The translations under genes and the position numbers were made by a program. The notes beneath the pieces are model-generated. The model saw only the letters and a list, made by a program, of their open reading frames with translations. It did no database searches and was not told the origin of the DNA. From Blasia pusilla (taxonomy: Eukaryota > Marchantiophyta > Marchantiopsida > Blasiales): 64,000 nucleotides of DNA. Of the stretch, positions 1 to 12,893 are shown piece by piece. The number at the start of each line of letters is the position of its first letter. The first letter of the stretch is position 1. The stretch is from contig CM114274.1 in NCBI GenBank assembly GCA_050084515.1, positions 4,712,001-4,776,000 of the forward strand. The letters are read 5' to 3'.

Positions 1-1900
1 TTAACCATAAGCTTACCATCATGCACCTGTGAATCCATTTTCATAAAAGAATCCACTAGTTAAAAGAATTTCAACTTAAGACAACTTGTGCCATCATCGA
101 GAAAAAAACAGTTGACTTGCAGTGAGGATTAACTGCAGACTGGATGATCAACATGTGGCCACCCAGCAAAGTCAAGCATGCTTAAACTAAGAAATTATGC
201 TAGGGATATATTTCCTCTAGTGTACCAAACACCACTGTGCATAGTGGGCGTAAAATCCAAGATCAGGGAATATCAGACTGCATAAGCCTATGTTGTGTTT
301 GCCAAAAAGTTTCAAAAACAGTGCCTACCTCTACTAGATCCCCTGCCTTCGCAACAATTCTCTTTATAAATACCTCCCCAGATCCGTAACCCTTCTCCTG
401 CACAAACATCCAAGTCATGTCAACACCGACTAAGCTGTCAACTTGGCTGGCTGGGGTTATACAGAAAATTCCGCGTCAAGACAGATGCGAATGCTCCACA
501 TAGAGTATAACGACAAACCTGTAGGAGGGCAGGGGCACGGAAAATAATAATGTCGTTTACAGTAGGTTTCCTGAAATAATAGGATACCTGTTGACAGAAC
601 ATAAAAATCAACTTCAGTCTCAAGAAAACTTGACAGTGACTCCCTAGTTATTAAACTGAACTACCACGCACATTCACGGAAACGCAAATAGAAGAGTATT
701 TGGTTTTGAACATGACCAAGAACTGTTCTTTTTCATTGTGCAGAAGAGAAAGTGTTGGTCAAAACTCTTCACACAAGTGACGGCAACTGCTTCAGCCCTT
801 TCTATTTTGGAGATTCATTTGAGAAAAGCACACTGTACTAAACCACCTGAGTTTCCCTGCTGTTTCGTGTACAGTAATAATCATATAGTCCACACGGATC
901 ACCAGTACCTCTGCCACTCGTAAACTGTGGAGCCTAGCAAACTGCAGACAGAGCTCAGCGATAAACATCTTACTGGAAAAATACACACCTTCTCTGCAAT
1001 AATTCGATCTCCAATCTCAAAAGTTGGATACATTGACAGCGATGGGATAAATCTCGGCTCCGCGATAAACCACCTGAACAAAATAGATACTGCAAATGCT
1101 GCAGTGATGGTCTTGCCATCCTCCGATGTCAAGTTGATCCAGCTGGGAAGCCAGCTCACCTTACTGGCTTCAGCCGTTTCATCCTGCCCGACATTTTCTT
1201 CTTTAATTCGGAAGTTAGTAGTTGTGTCGACTTCATTTCCGTCCCCTCCTCCTCCTCCACCACCCCCTCCTCCATCTCCAAGGGGCACAGACGTAGACTC
1301 GTCAGTGCTCGGATGGTTTGTGCTAGAACCATCTGACAGAGCGCTTCGCACCATTAGACTAGAAAATGGTGCACTCAAGTATTCACTACAAGGAAGCCAC
1401 TTCATTGAAGGGACGAAGGGCATTTGATGGCACCCAGCTGCGTGGTTAAGGCGGCCCATCCGAAAGGGTGCCAAATCCAATAAGCAGGTCGAAACTGCCC
1501 TGAAACTCTGCTTTTGATGATTGTGAGCAGATCGTGGAAAGGTACTGAATGAAACGGGGTTGAATGTCTTCTTCCGAAATGATTTCGAAGCAGGAGAAGA
1601 TCCACCAAGCTTCGTGGGAATAAATTCCGAACCCAAGACTCCGGGTACAAATAAATCCGATTTTGAAGAAGCTAATTTTCCTTTCTCTTTCCATTCTTCC
1701 CATAAAGATACGTACTGATGCGGGGCTCTCACAGTATTCCCTGTTGATCGCGTGTGCCGGCAGAAACCGCCATGCCCGCCTTGTCGCCGGCTATCAAGCG
1801 CCGAGCAGACTGATAGATGAACGAAATCTCTTACTCTCACGACACTGGATATCGGAATAGCGGTGACGTGAGAGCAACAGACAGCAACTTTCGTGGCCAT
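1..1900 (-). CDS. TPP: Thylakoidal processing peptidase (plastidic type I signal peptidase), 3' end beyond window
   Basis: Membrane serine protease that removes signal peptides from proteins entering the thylakoid lumen. Four minus-strand exons are visible: 1900-989 (304 codons from ATG), 587-519, 397-329, and 26 to the window edge. All have GT-AG borders in phase 0. Exon 1 begins with a long transit-type leader (MATKVAVCC...), then a Gly-rich tract of about ten glycines. A membrane segment ([12 protein letters not shown]) follows, then the box with the catalytic serine, PSLSMYPT (Ser289). Exon 2 reads [19 protein letters not shown], the conserved substrate-binding strand. Exon 3 carries FIKRIVA, with the general-base Lys339. 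Exon 4 starts VHDGKLMVN, as in plant TPP/Plsp1. Ser and Lys are both present and no stop interrupts the exons, so the gene looks functional. The last part of the catalytic domain lies outside the window. Which paralogue it is (TPP, Plsp1 or Plsp2A) cannot be settled here. Confidence 0.94.
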
Positions 1901-3400
1901 TCCGAAGACTTTGTGGCAAAATCTGCCGATGTGTTGAATACTGGCAACGAAATAAAGGAGAATCAGCTCGAGAATTGCAGCAAGCGTGCCATAGTGTAAA
2001 CGTTGTAGACAACGTTTGAAGTAGCGAGAAATTTGGCCTCTCCGATTACCGGAGTCTCGCTTAGAACGCTTTGAAGGCTGCTCTCAAATGCACAAGGGGC
2101 TCACATGCAGAAGCTTTGCGCGAATACTGGGGTGTAGAGAGAGGAAGCTGAAGTGCAGATGATATAAACTCCAATAAGCGAGCCACTGCTGACGGGATTC
2201 GGAGAGTGAAGGTGAATAGAGATGACAAAAATCAGACTCAACACCGTCGCACGTTCCCGCTGATAATCGAAAACAAAAGCAGGCGCGACACCCGCTACTA
2301 CCAATGCAGAAACTGCGCGACGTTAGCGGGACTGGACTACACTACACTCACGAGTAGAGAACTTCCCAGTTATCCTTCGTTGCTTCAGAAAGCTGGCAAT
2401 TCAACCAGAGAATCCAAAAATCTGGGGAACGGAAATAGAAGAAGAAGAAGGAAGGGAAAAAGAAAAACGAGTAGAACTCAGTTTGCAGGTCAGAGATGAC
2501 GAGAACCGGAATGTGAACGACAGGAGGATGGCAAACGCGAGCTGAACAAAAAAATATCGCGTCGCGTGAATGTGACCAACGTTGCGGAATAAGGCCAAAA
2601 GTCCTGAAAGAAAGCACAAATCCGTCCTCGCTCAGAAACAGCCCCTGCTTTCAACTCGTCCCCCTCCAGAGAAACACTTCCGAGTGCAGAGCCCGCAATA
2701 CACCACTGTCAACTCGCAGTACTCAAACTGATCAGCACGCCTTCCACAAATTCCCATTCGCCGTCCGTCAACGAAGAACAGTTCCCCCTCTGCCAATTCT
2801 TCCACAATCTCGGATCGTACAAAGCCCTAAATCACCACTCTGTTCCCAACGATTCCACGCGAAAACGCCCTCCTACGGCGGTTCCACCGCTGTGTTCTAA
2901 ACGCACCGCAAGCCTCCCCCGATCGAGCAGGATTGCGCACACGAATCGGCGAGCGCACGAACCAAAATGTGGGAGGGATCGCCAGTGCAATCCTCCCTGA
3001 TCTCGCTCGGAGCTCCCGAAGAGCTCTCCTCGTTCCTGTGGTCTACAGCTGAGAGTTTCCCGTGACGGACGATCGCTAAGCTTCTTATGGCTGGCCAGGA
3101 GAGCGTGAGCCAGAGATGGCCCCGCCGCCGTCCGATGGCGACGACATGCGGAGGGCCGCGATGGAGGTCACTCCGCTGATTGTCATCACCCGACATTTTT
3201 CTTCGGTGTCGATATCGGCACCCCTCGTTGACCCATCCTCTTGACTCGCCACCGCCGCCTCCCGCGGATCCCGGGGCGTCGCGCCCATGCAACCTCCACC
3301 CGGAATTCAAGACTGCACTTCCTCCGGGACAAGAACACCACTCTCATCTAACTTATTTCCGAACTTTGGTTTCTGGCGAAAATTAAGTCCCATCCCTAAA
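1901..3400 (-). promoter_or_regulatory. Upstream region of the TPP gene, GC-rich distal part
   Basis: No convincing coding exon was found. The first few hundred bases above 1900 should hold the peptidase 5' UTR and core promoter. 2640-3300 is clearly richer in G+C and CpG than the flanking DNA. It has short open stretches on both strands (for example from ATG 2965 and ATG 3116 on plus) that end within 45 codons. It could be a CpG-rich promoter, or the 5' stub of a divergent gene cut off by the AT-rich DNA that starts near 3370. The assignment rests on position and composition only. Confidence 0.35.
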
Positions 3401-3967
3401 TACGACTTTAGAAACGTTTAGGAATACGGAACCATTTCTTCATTCTTTAAGTTCCCTTCTTGTTTTTCTTATGGATTTTCATCATCTATATTATTAAAAG
3501 AGGATAGGGTTTGGGAATTCTTCTTTTGGTGTCGACATGTTAATTTTTTTAAGGGAAATTAACATGAGAAAGAAATTAATTAGGTGTTAATAAGAAAAAC
3601 TTTTTTTCCCATAAATTTTTCACCCGTGCGATGCATGGGCATGATGCTAGTACATATTTAATGAGGTTCATCTTTTCTCTTCCTAGAGGGAAGATTTTGA
3701 GTGGTCCCAAATTGATAGATTAGATGAAGAGAAAAGTAATCTATTCTATGAGGAGTGTTATGGAATGGCGATTACTTGGGCTATCGCCATTCCAACACGT
3801 CTTTTTTAACCTCGAAATCCTCAAAATTTCTGGCGCATAGCATCATATTTCCACCATATAAAATAGTTTTTTTTTATTTTTACAAACCCGTGCATCTCAT
3901 AGACATGTTTCTAATATGAATGGTATGTAGAGACCATAGGAATAAAATTATTTAAGAATGCCATAAT
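3401..3967. other. AT-rich intergenic DNA, no gene seen
   Basis: The sequence changes abruptly from GC-rich to AT-rich at about 3370. I see no coding signal, tRNA or recognisable transposon end here. Confidence 0.5.
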
Positions 3968-4988
3968 TGTCGCGACCCTCATAACCAAATAACACCAAAT
4001 AGGCTCCAAGCAGAACATCAGAACTCAAGTGGACTCACGTTGCGATGATCGCGCTTTGGAAAGGCTTTTGGAGGTCTCTTGGAAAAGTCCAAGAGACGAA
4101 ATGCGGAACAGAGTTGTGTGTTTCATATGTTAGTGGTCGCGACCAAGGAACCTAGACCAAACGCGAGCCAAGACTTGATATGAGTTGAGTCTTGGAAGGT
4201 TGATTGCCAAAGAGGTGAGAACTAGTTTTGCTACACGACTAGCGTTTGGGGAATTTGACTGTGTTTAGGACCATAACGTTTAGCCCCAAGATGTGTTTGA
4301 GACAAATAAGGGCGCGTTGGAAAGCTTATCTTGAGACGCTTGCAACGCACCAAAGATCTTAGCAAACGCATAAGTACAGACTGAGATATTGGCCAAAAAT
4401 GACTGTGCAAGCAATCGGGTTGAGGGCCAATTGGAGAGGCCCGGGTGTCTTTCCCTAAAAGTAGGGAACCCCAGAGATCCCTAGAAATACTAGTAAGGGA
4501 AGATTCTTTCCAAGATGTCTTGGATGTCGAATCCCCACTTTGAGCACCAAACGGCATCTCAGAGGCAGGGGATGGAACAAGAATTTGGCCTTGGAACTCG
4601 AAACCCAAACGTGATCCAAGGGAGTGGACTTTGTACGCAGATTCCGACACGAGATTCACTTTGTGCGAGTCTCGGTTTGGGGCTCATTGGATGTCCATCG
4701 GACAGTTGGAACCGCCAAGCGCGAAACGCCGTTTGAGGCTCTTGAACCGACCAAAAAGTCTGTCCCAAGTCTTTCGAGACTTGCCTGTGTTGTAAACCGC
4801 GAAACTACGAAGGTTGAACTTGATGAGAGACCGAGACGAGACCTCGGAAAGTTAGCCCACTGATTGATCCAGGACCCGACTAACCAGAGTGCGAACTTGG
4901 ATGCAGATCAGCGTTGAGAGCGTGACCTATTGAACGCACACTTCCAAAACAACAAAGATTAACATTTGAGGAGAGTAGGCGCACGACA
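3968..4988 (+). repeat. Solo LTR, Ty3/gypsy family of the 10.4-16.6 kb element
   Basis: This 1,021-bp block has higher G+C than its surroundings. It begins TGTCGCGACC and ends GCACGACA, so it has TG...CA ends with a TGTCG/CGACA terminal inverted repeat. Inside (about 4415-4490) it shares the stretch around GGGTTGAGGGCC and the following AGGGAACCCCAGAGATC with the reverse complement of the LTRs at 10.4 and 15.6 kb, so it lies in the opposite orientation to them. It keeps more CpG than the other copies and may be the youngest. The flanking 5 bp do not match (ataat against ctaag), so a target-site duplication is not demonstrated. Confidence 0.5.
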
Positions 4989-7900
4989 CTAAGTATGCAA
5001 GGATTAAATTTTTTTAGTGGAAACTTAATTTTGGACTAGTGAACAAACTTTTTTAATCTTTGTTTCTTTTCATAATTGTCCTTTCTCTCATCCTTAATAT
5101 TATTTCAAATAAAAGGATGAAAGAAAGAAAATTTTTGATCTATTGGAAATTTTTCTTTTAGCAACATATGCACGTTAGATTGATAGCATAGATGGGAGGA
5201 ATAATTTTTTTGATGTTTACATGGCTTGACATATGTCCTCTAAAAATACACTTTTACATGATAACTCATTTTAATGTGAAAAATGGCTCAAGTTCTAAAA
5301 AGAAGAACTTGCATCACAAAGGAACCTTACTAGTAATTCATGAAAACAAGGTTAGTTTATTCTAAACTTTCTCTTTTTGCGAGAAAAAAAAACTAGTTTT
5401 CCTAAACGTATATAAGTGGCCAACAAGAGACTTATTTAATGAAAATAATACTGGTTTAGTAGGGCCGGTCAAAGCTTTACTTAGAGAATATCGCTCATCC
5501 TTGTAGATATGAGAAATGGTTGTTGTTATGGGTGGAAATAGAAAGCCATTTTGGCTTATCATTGGTCATTCATGATAACAACACAAGACATAGCATTGTT
5601 TGCTTTAGAGTCAAAATAACCTAGTGGTTGTTGACAAACTTAACATTTTTTATCCGTTCGTTGTATTCACGATTGTATTTTGTATCCTCATTTTGAGCAA
5701 CAATAACCAAGCTTTAAGCGGCCCTAATGCCCCATGGTGCTGAGAATTTTGTTCTAATGATATATAAAATAACATAAATTGGATTAGTAATTTTTCTCAT
5801 AGAGAGGGTTGATGGGCCATATATGGCTACGCCTGAAGTCGTAATCAAACAGCCTAAAAGCAAAATTTGGAAATGGTTGGTTTAGATTCCCAAGAATCCC
5901 AAACAATGAAGGATTTCAAGATTTTGGAAAATATTACCTTTCATAGAATTGGTCATAAGCACATTTCAATTACAAAATGAGATCAAATTTTGGATTTAAA
6001 AGACCTATGAATTTCATTTTGCATTATTGTACCCCCAACTCAAATGATAGTATAGATAGTCTTAAATAAAAAATAAGAATTTTGAGTGTGATTATGATTG
6101 AAATTTTGTCTTGACCAGTAGGGCAAGTTTAAGTATTTCTAATGAGTAGTTTTCATATACATTCCTGATTAGTATTTTCCTACATAGAAGTTTAAGGAAT
6201 ATGTCATAGTGAGAAAGAGCTAATCCAAATTATTAAATGGTACAAAATTCCATAAACTTGCAAAAAATACTTAATCTATATTGTAATTTGAGGAGTGCTT
6301 CTGACACAACGACACCTATAGAGCATGATGTGTGTCACCCTAAACCCCGGCGCTTATATATCCTTAACCAACGCGTATTTCAGGATGGGCGTATATGCAC
6401 GGGGCGCGTATACATTTCGGGACGGGGGTCCCTCACGGGCACTAACTAGTGGGTTGAATATAAGTTGGTGTGGGGATAGGATTGTTGGATATAATGATTC
6501 ATAGTACCCAATCCGGTCCCATGCAAAGGGTTCTCGGCCCAGGGCCACATCTCAAGTACTAATTGAACTTAATCCTATGGTCTAACATTTTTTTAAATGA
6601 TTTGTAACCTAGGTAAATCTCCGCTTAGTGAACATGAGAAAAACATATTTTTTAAAGTAGACTTATCGCAAAGGTAGCCTTTTGTAAAATTGGGCTCTTG
6701 ATGAAATTTTTCTTTCATTTTGCTAATCCTCCTCATAGACATGTCTTCTATGTACTTGTTTTCCTCTATTTATCAATTTACCAAAACTAGAATAAGGACT
6801 TGTTAATTTAATAATATATGTCATATATTATTAAATCATTTCATAAATTTCAATTTAAAATAAAATCATCCACGTATAAGGTTTAACATGAAAAATTTAA
6901 TGGCAAAAAAAAAATAGATGATGAAGGGAAGGAGAGAAGGTGGGGATTTTTTTCCCCATAACGATGACGTGGGATGAAAGGTTTTATGAATGAATGAAGG
7001 GTGGGAGCATAAGTAATATGTATGATGGGTATTGTATTAGGGTTAAGAAATTTAAATTTCTTATGGATGCCACCTATCCATCTATTTCAAAATCCAAAAT
7101 TACCAAAATAGCATATGTCTTTCAAATTACTTTATGTAAGATTATAGCGTTAAAAATCTATCAAAATTAAATAATGCGAAATTAAGAACTTCTAGAATTT
7201 TTGAATGGAAGCTTTGCCACAAAGCAAGAATTTCTAACATATCTTTCTCATTTAAAATAGAATAAAAATCAAGGGGAAAATCATGAAAAAAAAACTAGTT
7301 TTGAATGTAATGCTCTATAAACATCATGTGTCAATTCATAATATGGAATGGCCCTCTACTCAATTGAGATGTGAGGAACTGAATTTGACGGAGTCCCTCA
7401 CTCTCTCTAAAGGGATGGAAACATAGGGATTCTCTCATGGGCCATAGGGTTCCTCAAACCTAGTGCATATGTCGCAAGAGTGCAACATTTCTAATTTCTA
7501 TTATTACATCCTAACACACAAATAGCTACAAGAAAAAATAATCAATATGTGAGGTTCTGCATAAGAACATAAGGGGAAGTAGAAGAAATGAATTATAGAT
7601 GCTGAAGGGAAGGAGGGAGGATGGGATAGTAGGAACTTTTTACTCATGGCTTGGAGGTAGGATGAAAGGATTCCAAATTAAGGAGTAGGGCATGGGATGA
7701 TATTTTTAAACTAAGAGCAATTTATAAAAAGGGAGTAGAGAAAAGACACCCCAAATGAAGATTGAGAAGTTTTTTTTAATTAAAATGTGCATCATACATG
7801 CATATCAACTAGTTAATCACAAGAGATTCAACCCCATTTTCTTGCTCTAGAGCCCAACATATGATCATCATGCACCACCTTGAATTATTCGTCTTCTTCA

Positions 7901-10399
7901 ATCCATCTAAAAGTAATTTGTCTCTCGTCAATATATTCTTTCAATGCCCTCCATTCATCTATCCCACCTTTCGTAAATCTATACCCTTCCTTCTTCCCTA
8001 AACCTTAGCAAGTGTAGGATGGCTCTAAAGTAGTCATGGGAACCCTATGCCCTTAAAATAGGCCTATTCAAAGCCCAACCATCAAGGCTGAAATGGGGAT
8101 TGGAAAAAGGGCTATAATTAACTTCTTACCCACGTTTACGATAAGAGGTGTCGTTATCTTCCATCATACTCCTATACGAAACAAGGCAACCAAGTGACGC
8201 CAAACTATGAACATGAGATGAGAGGACTCTCGACAACCATAATTGCACCTATAGAGCAAGAATGGAAAAACCCTTTGGCTTATTGTTACCCTTTACAAAA
8301 AAAAATTATAACATCTATTTATACTATTAACGAAGGAGCAATTCCTCTATGACGACAACTCTCGTGGTAACACTTGTCAAAATTTTAAATGCCCATGACT
8401 AGAACAGAAAGAATGAAGGGCAATGAGGGGTAGTTAAGGGATGGGAGGGAAGGCAAGTTTTCCAATTTTCAATTTTAGACCTTTTAGGAGCAGAGATTAC
8501 ATTTAATTATGTTGTCATGTTTTTTTAAATATCTTTCTTGAAAAAAGTTAAAGAGGTGGGGCTTGAAAGAAAAGTCATCCTAATTAATTTTTCTGATTTT
8601 TTTCTTTTTCTTGAAATTTGAAAACACAAATTAAAAAGTAGTCACAAAATCAAGAAGGTACACAATTTGATGTTTGCATACCCAATTATCCATTCTTATA
8701 TTTTCTTCAATCTCCTTTTGTATTAAATTTTTTTTTCAAAATTTTACTTCTTTCTTTAAAATCAGATATTATCCCATTATTTATACTCGTATGTTTAATG
8801 TGTATTGCACATGCATTCATACAAGTATGATTATAAGGACTATTTTCACATTATTCATTTATTTACTTACTTACTTATTTTCACCCCCTTCAAAAGAAGA
8901 GTCAATCTTCCAATGACTACTAAAAATCACGTCACCTTAATCATACATACGATTCATTAATCAAAGATTACCCTTAAGAAAACGAGTTAGGAACCTCACT
9001 TAAAGTGACCAACAATATTTTTAAAATTACTAATGATACGTGTCAAACCGAGGAGGAACACTTAAGAAAAATGCATCCTTCAATTAGCATATAAATATTT
9101 CGAAACACTTACAACTCTAATCACCCTACTAATCCCTCCTTAATTAGTGGGATGAATTTTTGGAATTCCTCATCCACATAAGCTCATTATTATGCGTTAC
9201 TCAAAGACGACCACAAGAACCATCGCTGTGACAGTAACCCCTGCTCCACGACTGCACCTTACAAGAACATGTCCAAACGGGTGCAGCGGAATCGCGACGG
9301 GCTGGCTTCTCCTTCACACTTCACGGCCCGCAATCGCTGTTGGACCATATCGGGTCCTTCTTTTGTCTTATTGAGAGCTCCGCTTGTCCAATAGGGAGCG
9401 TTGATTGCTGTCATAGAGCTTCGCGAATCCGCGATAGTTGGTGAGATCGATATATGGAGGGAGGAGGAGGAGGGATCCGTCCTACTGACCGATGGTCGGA
9501 TCTCTGAGCTCTATAATCTGGCAGATAATAAACACCACGACGATGATCATGATGATCATGATAGGGTTACTTTCCGACCTCCCGTGATCCTATCTACACC
9601 GGAGAGGGTTGAGTTGGGTTGGCGTATTATTATTGGTTGGTTCATGTAAGATAAATAAATAATGACGTGCATTTCATAGATTAGCGTTAGATTAGGAGTG
9701 GATTTCTTCACATCTTATTTTAATTCTTAATCCATATTCAAACGACTTGCACTTTGGCTTCATTCTTAAGCTTTGTAATTATTTTGCTGGATATTCACGA
9801 GACAAGAAAAAAAAATGGCTGGGTAGACCCGAACAATTCTAGCATTAAAAAAAGAGACGAAGAACACGGTGGGAAATGTGGGACTTTCTCATGCTAACAT
9901 ATTTTAATACCGATGAAAAAGTGGTGAGAAACATTCCGTGGGACGAAAAAATAAATTTAGATAATAAAAAAGAATAATTATAGCAAAGAAAAATTCAAGC
10001 AACAATGGGAGACCAAAGCCTCGATATTTATGTAGTATATTATACCCCTTAACCCTACCTCAAACAATATTCGACACAAAAATTTTCATTCTTAATTCCT
10101 CTTAATCATTTACAAATATTTTTAGTCAAACTTTTTCATTCCAAACAGAGTTTTAGTTATGGTGTCGTTGTGGACTCATATTCTAGTTTGGGTGGAACTA
10201 CATGACTTTTTCAACTTGTAGTCCCATCCACAAGATGGATAAGGGCATTTTTTTCATACATAAATAAATAAATTTAATAAAATTGCCTACAAGTATCTTG
10301 AAGTCTTGAAACACCAAGTAGACTTGCAGTCCACTCTCATAACATCCCACTCACTCCCCAATAAATCTAATAAATTTGGGATGTCTCCAAAACCTCCCC
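4989..10399. other. AT-rich intergenic DNA with two small GC islands
   Basis: This is mostly low-complexity AT-rich sequence with no gene-like reading frame. Two islands differ in composition: 6330-6560 (GGGGCGCGT-type sequence next to a TGTGTCACCC start) and about 9190-9650. The second contains a GATGATCATGATGATCATGA run and an open frame of about 80 codons from 9401. Neither resembles a protein I recognise. They may be fragments of older insertions. Confidence 0.4.
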
Positions 10400-11324
10400 A
10401 CAAAGAGTTTGTGATCTTGAGACCTACAAAGTGGAATACTTAGTTTGGGTCCATCTTGTGTTATGGTCTATAGGTTGAGTGGACGAAGACATCAAGCGTC
10501 AATTGGGGCCAAGTATCCTGAGACATTTACCATCACCCTAGGAAGGCTCAAGCCTTAACACTCTCCAAGCCGAAGCGTGGATGATAATCCCTAAAGGCAT
10601 GTCTAGAAAAATTCCCTATCACACAACCTAAAACATAGCCAAACACAAAACATGGCTAACTCTTGATTCCAAGACTCAAACGGGTAGAAGAGAAAGGTTT
10701 GTCCCCAGAGATACTTATAGGGTTCTCCAGGGAACCCCCTTTGTTCCCAAGCATCCACCTTGAGCCCTTAGTTCTAACCCTCAACCCAAACGTGAGTCGT
10801 TTTTCGTAATCCCTGTTTTGGCTACTTAATCCCCAAGATGCCTTGTCTCATGGAAGATTTCACCCATCTTCAATTCCGTGGATCACCCCTTGGGACCTTG
10901 CTCAACATTTTTTGCTTCTCATAACAACACCTATCTTGACTTGCATCATTTGGCATCTCATGGTTGGTCTTGCCGTCCCTTGTGTTTCCTACCTAGTATC
11001 AAGGTGTTCTTTCCCTTCTCGGCTATTCTTAACTCCCAACCTACTTCACTTGAGGCTCTTATACCTCTCTTGCCTCATCCTACATCCCCATAAGCAATTT
11101 CTCCTCCTTTTTCTTAAGAGACGACGACTACTCTCAAGAAACATGCCTATCTTGAGTTGTATTAGCTCCGCAAAGAGACCCACACTCTTCCCTAATCTTG
11201 CAACTAGCTAATTATGGGTTTTTCTTTGGTTGTTCTTACCATGGAAGATCCTCCTTCAAAATGTAATTATTACTCAGATCCTCGCTAGCATGAGTGCCAT
11301 ATAATTAGTTGTTTGTGACCCTCC
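10400..11324 (-). repeat. 3' LTR of the decayed gypsy element
   Basis: It aligns by eye along its length with 15598-16571. Shared landmarks in order are GAGACCTAC near 10420, AACTCTTGATT near 10665, the CCCTTAG...CCCTCAACCCAAACG block near 10770, TATCTTGACT near 10930, CTCTTGCCTCATCC near 11066 and CTTCCCTAATCTTGCAACTA near 11189. Boundaries are accurate to perhaps 20 bp. Confidence 0.65.
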
Positions 11325-11882
11325 CGTACTAAGTTCAATCTACTTGAGTCCTTCTCCTCCTCCCCAAGGTCTCTCTAAGTACATGACATTAAGACCACGT
11401 AATTACTAGCAAATTAAACCATGTTAAGCTGAACCATCTAATCTAAAAAATATAACAATACATACAACTAATACAACATCAACAAGCAAACAAAAAATCA
11501 TTCAAAACCCATTCCTCATGCCAGACACTTCGAACACTCCTTGAATTCTAGGAACTCCCAAGAATATTTGGATTAATATCTTACTCCAAAGCAAATGTCA
11601 AAAAATTATGATTTTATGAAATAGGTCATTGTGCTCAAATTATGCGCCAAGCCAAAATCTCATTATCTATCTTCCACATGAAATTCTACTTATAAATTCC
11701 TTTGAAAGTTCCAAAATATGGGTGAGATTACTCTCAAGTTCCCATATTCTCTCACATAGATTGTAACCTTTTACTATAAGTAAATATTCATCTACTAATT
11801 TCCTTCCTCTCATAACTCTACGTTGATTCTATATAGTTATGACTTTGAATTATTCTTTCTCCTTTGCCATGATTGGCATGAG

Positions 11883-12110
11883 TCACGCCAATCTTCTTTG
11901 AGCTAGCTCTTGATAATCCTCAAACATCTTTAACTCACTCACATGAGACATATAAAGAATCTTCCTCATTTCCAATGGTAAACTCAATTGGTATGAAACC
12001 TTGGTCTCAAAGGGTCCTACATATCTTGATGCCATCTTACCAAAAACACTAGAAGGTATTTGGCGGAATCTCACTCTAAGCCGAAAAAAACCCCTAACTT
12101 CAAAGCTCAC
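11883..12110 (-). pseudogene. Gypsy integrase C-terminal fragment
   Basis: The minus-strand reading has KMASRYVGPFE followed by a stretch ending MSHVSELK. This matches the usual gypsy integrase tail, where a 'P-R-Y-x-G-P-F' strand is followed by a 'V-F-H-V-S-x-L' segment. It lies just before the 3' LTR, as expected, and is an inactive remnant. No chromodomain is visible between it and the LTR. Confidence 0.7.
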
Positions 12111-12587
12111 ATCTTGCCTATCAACATCAATTTGTTTCTTATTACAATATTGGGCACATTTGAAAGATACTTAAGCTTTTCTATAGTTATCCAACGGCTT
12201 TTCCAAAGAGTCTTCAACCATTGGCACAAACTCCTCACCTAAGATGTTATTAGTTCTAGAAACCATGTTGGAATCTTTAGATTGAATACACTCAAAAATT
12301 AAAAGAAAGGATTTTCATCATATTTCTAAATGTGTTGAGCTATTATACTTAAACTTTTGGCCATCGACAAGATAAGTGACTTGCCCAATATGTTTGATTC
12401 ATTGAAACACAGTTTTAAATATACTTCTCAAGCGCTAGTTTCACACGTTTCAATTGATCGATGGTGTTTGAGTGATAACTAAAGATCAATAGAAAAGATG
12501 CTCCCAACCCCTTCAAAAAATATACATAACTTAGAAACAAACTTGGTCTCTCAATCGAAGAATAACTTGCTTTGTAAGCCCTAATGT

Positions 12588-12893
12588 CTACAGATATTGT
12601 TTAAAGAAATATGAGAAACCTCTAATGTCATAATTGGGTTTCAAGTTAAAATGAAAAGTTGTGGCTTTGAAAACCAATCTACCACTATCATAATCAAATT
12701 GTATCCATTCATCTAAGGTAATATGAAAAGGAAGTCCATACAAACGCTTTCCTATAGTCAACCTAAAATCCGCAAAGTTTGAAGAATCTTGACTTATTGT
12801 TGTAGTCCATTTAATTCCTTTAGCAAACCCAACATGATTAGAGATACTATATGGTATCCTTCTCTTGATACTTCCAATAGATATACTTCTCAA
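12588..12893 (-). pseudogene. Gypsy integrase core fragment
   Basis: A minus-strand open stretch of about 100 codons. Its middle part (GLPFHITLDEWIQFDYDSGR then LVFKATTFHF) resembles the start of the integrase catalytic core, where family members have a 'GLP...W.VVDRL.K.AHF' pattern. It sits between the RT fragment and the integrase tail in the right order and strand. The catalytic acidic residues cannot all be placed, so the call depends partly on context. Confidence 0.5.

Noticed and set aside
899-1427. Plus-strand open frame with poly-proline (927-1427)
   Set aside because: It is the antisense shadow of exon 1 of the thylakoidal processing peptidase; the proline run is the complement of its glycine codons.
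2965-3240. Short plus-strand open frames in the GC-rich region (MWEGSPVQSSLISLGAP and MAPPPSDGDDMRRAAM starts)
   Set aside because: They end within 45 codons, have no clear donor site and no recognisable domain; kept only as a possible truncated divergent gene in the upstream-region note.
4231-4659. 142-codon minus-strand frame
   Set aside because: Lies wholly inside a solo LTR whose sense strand is plus; no domain is seen.
10843-11211. 122-codon plus-strand frame rich in Leu and Pro
   Set aside because: Antisense to the 3' LTR of the decayed gypsy element; not conserved in the other LTR copies.
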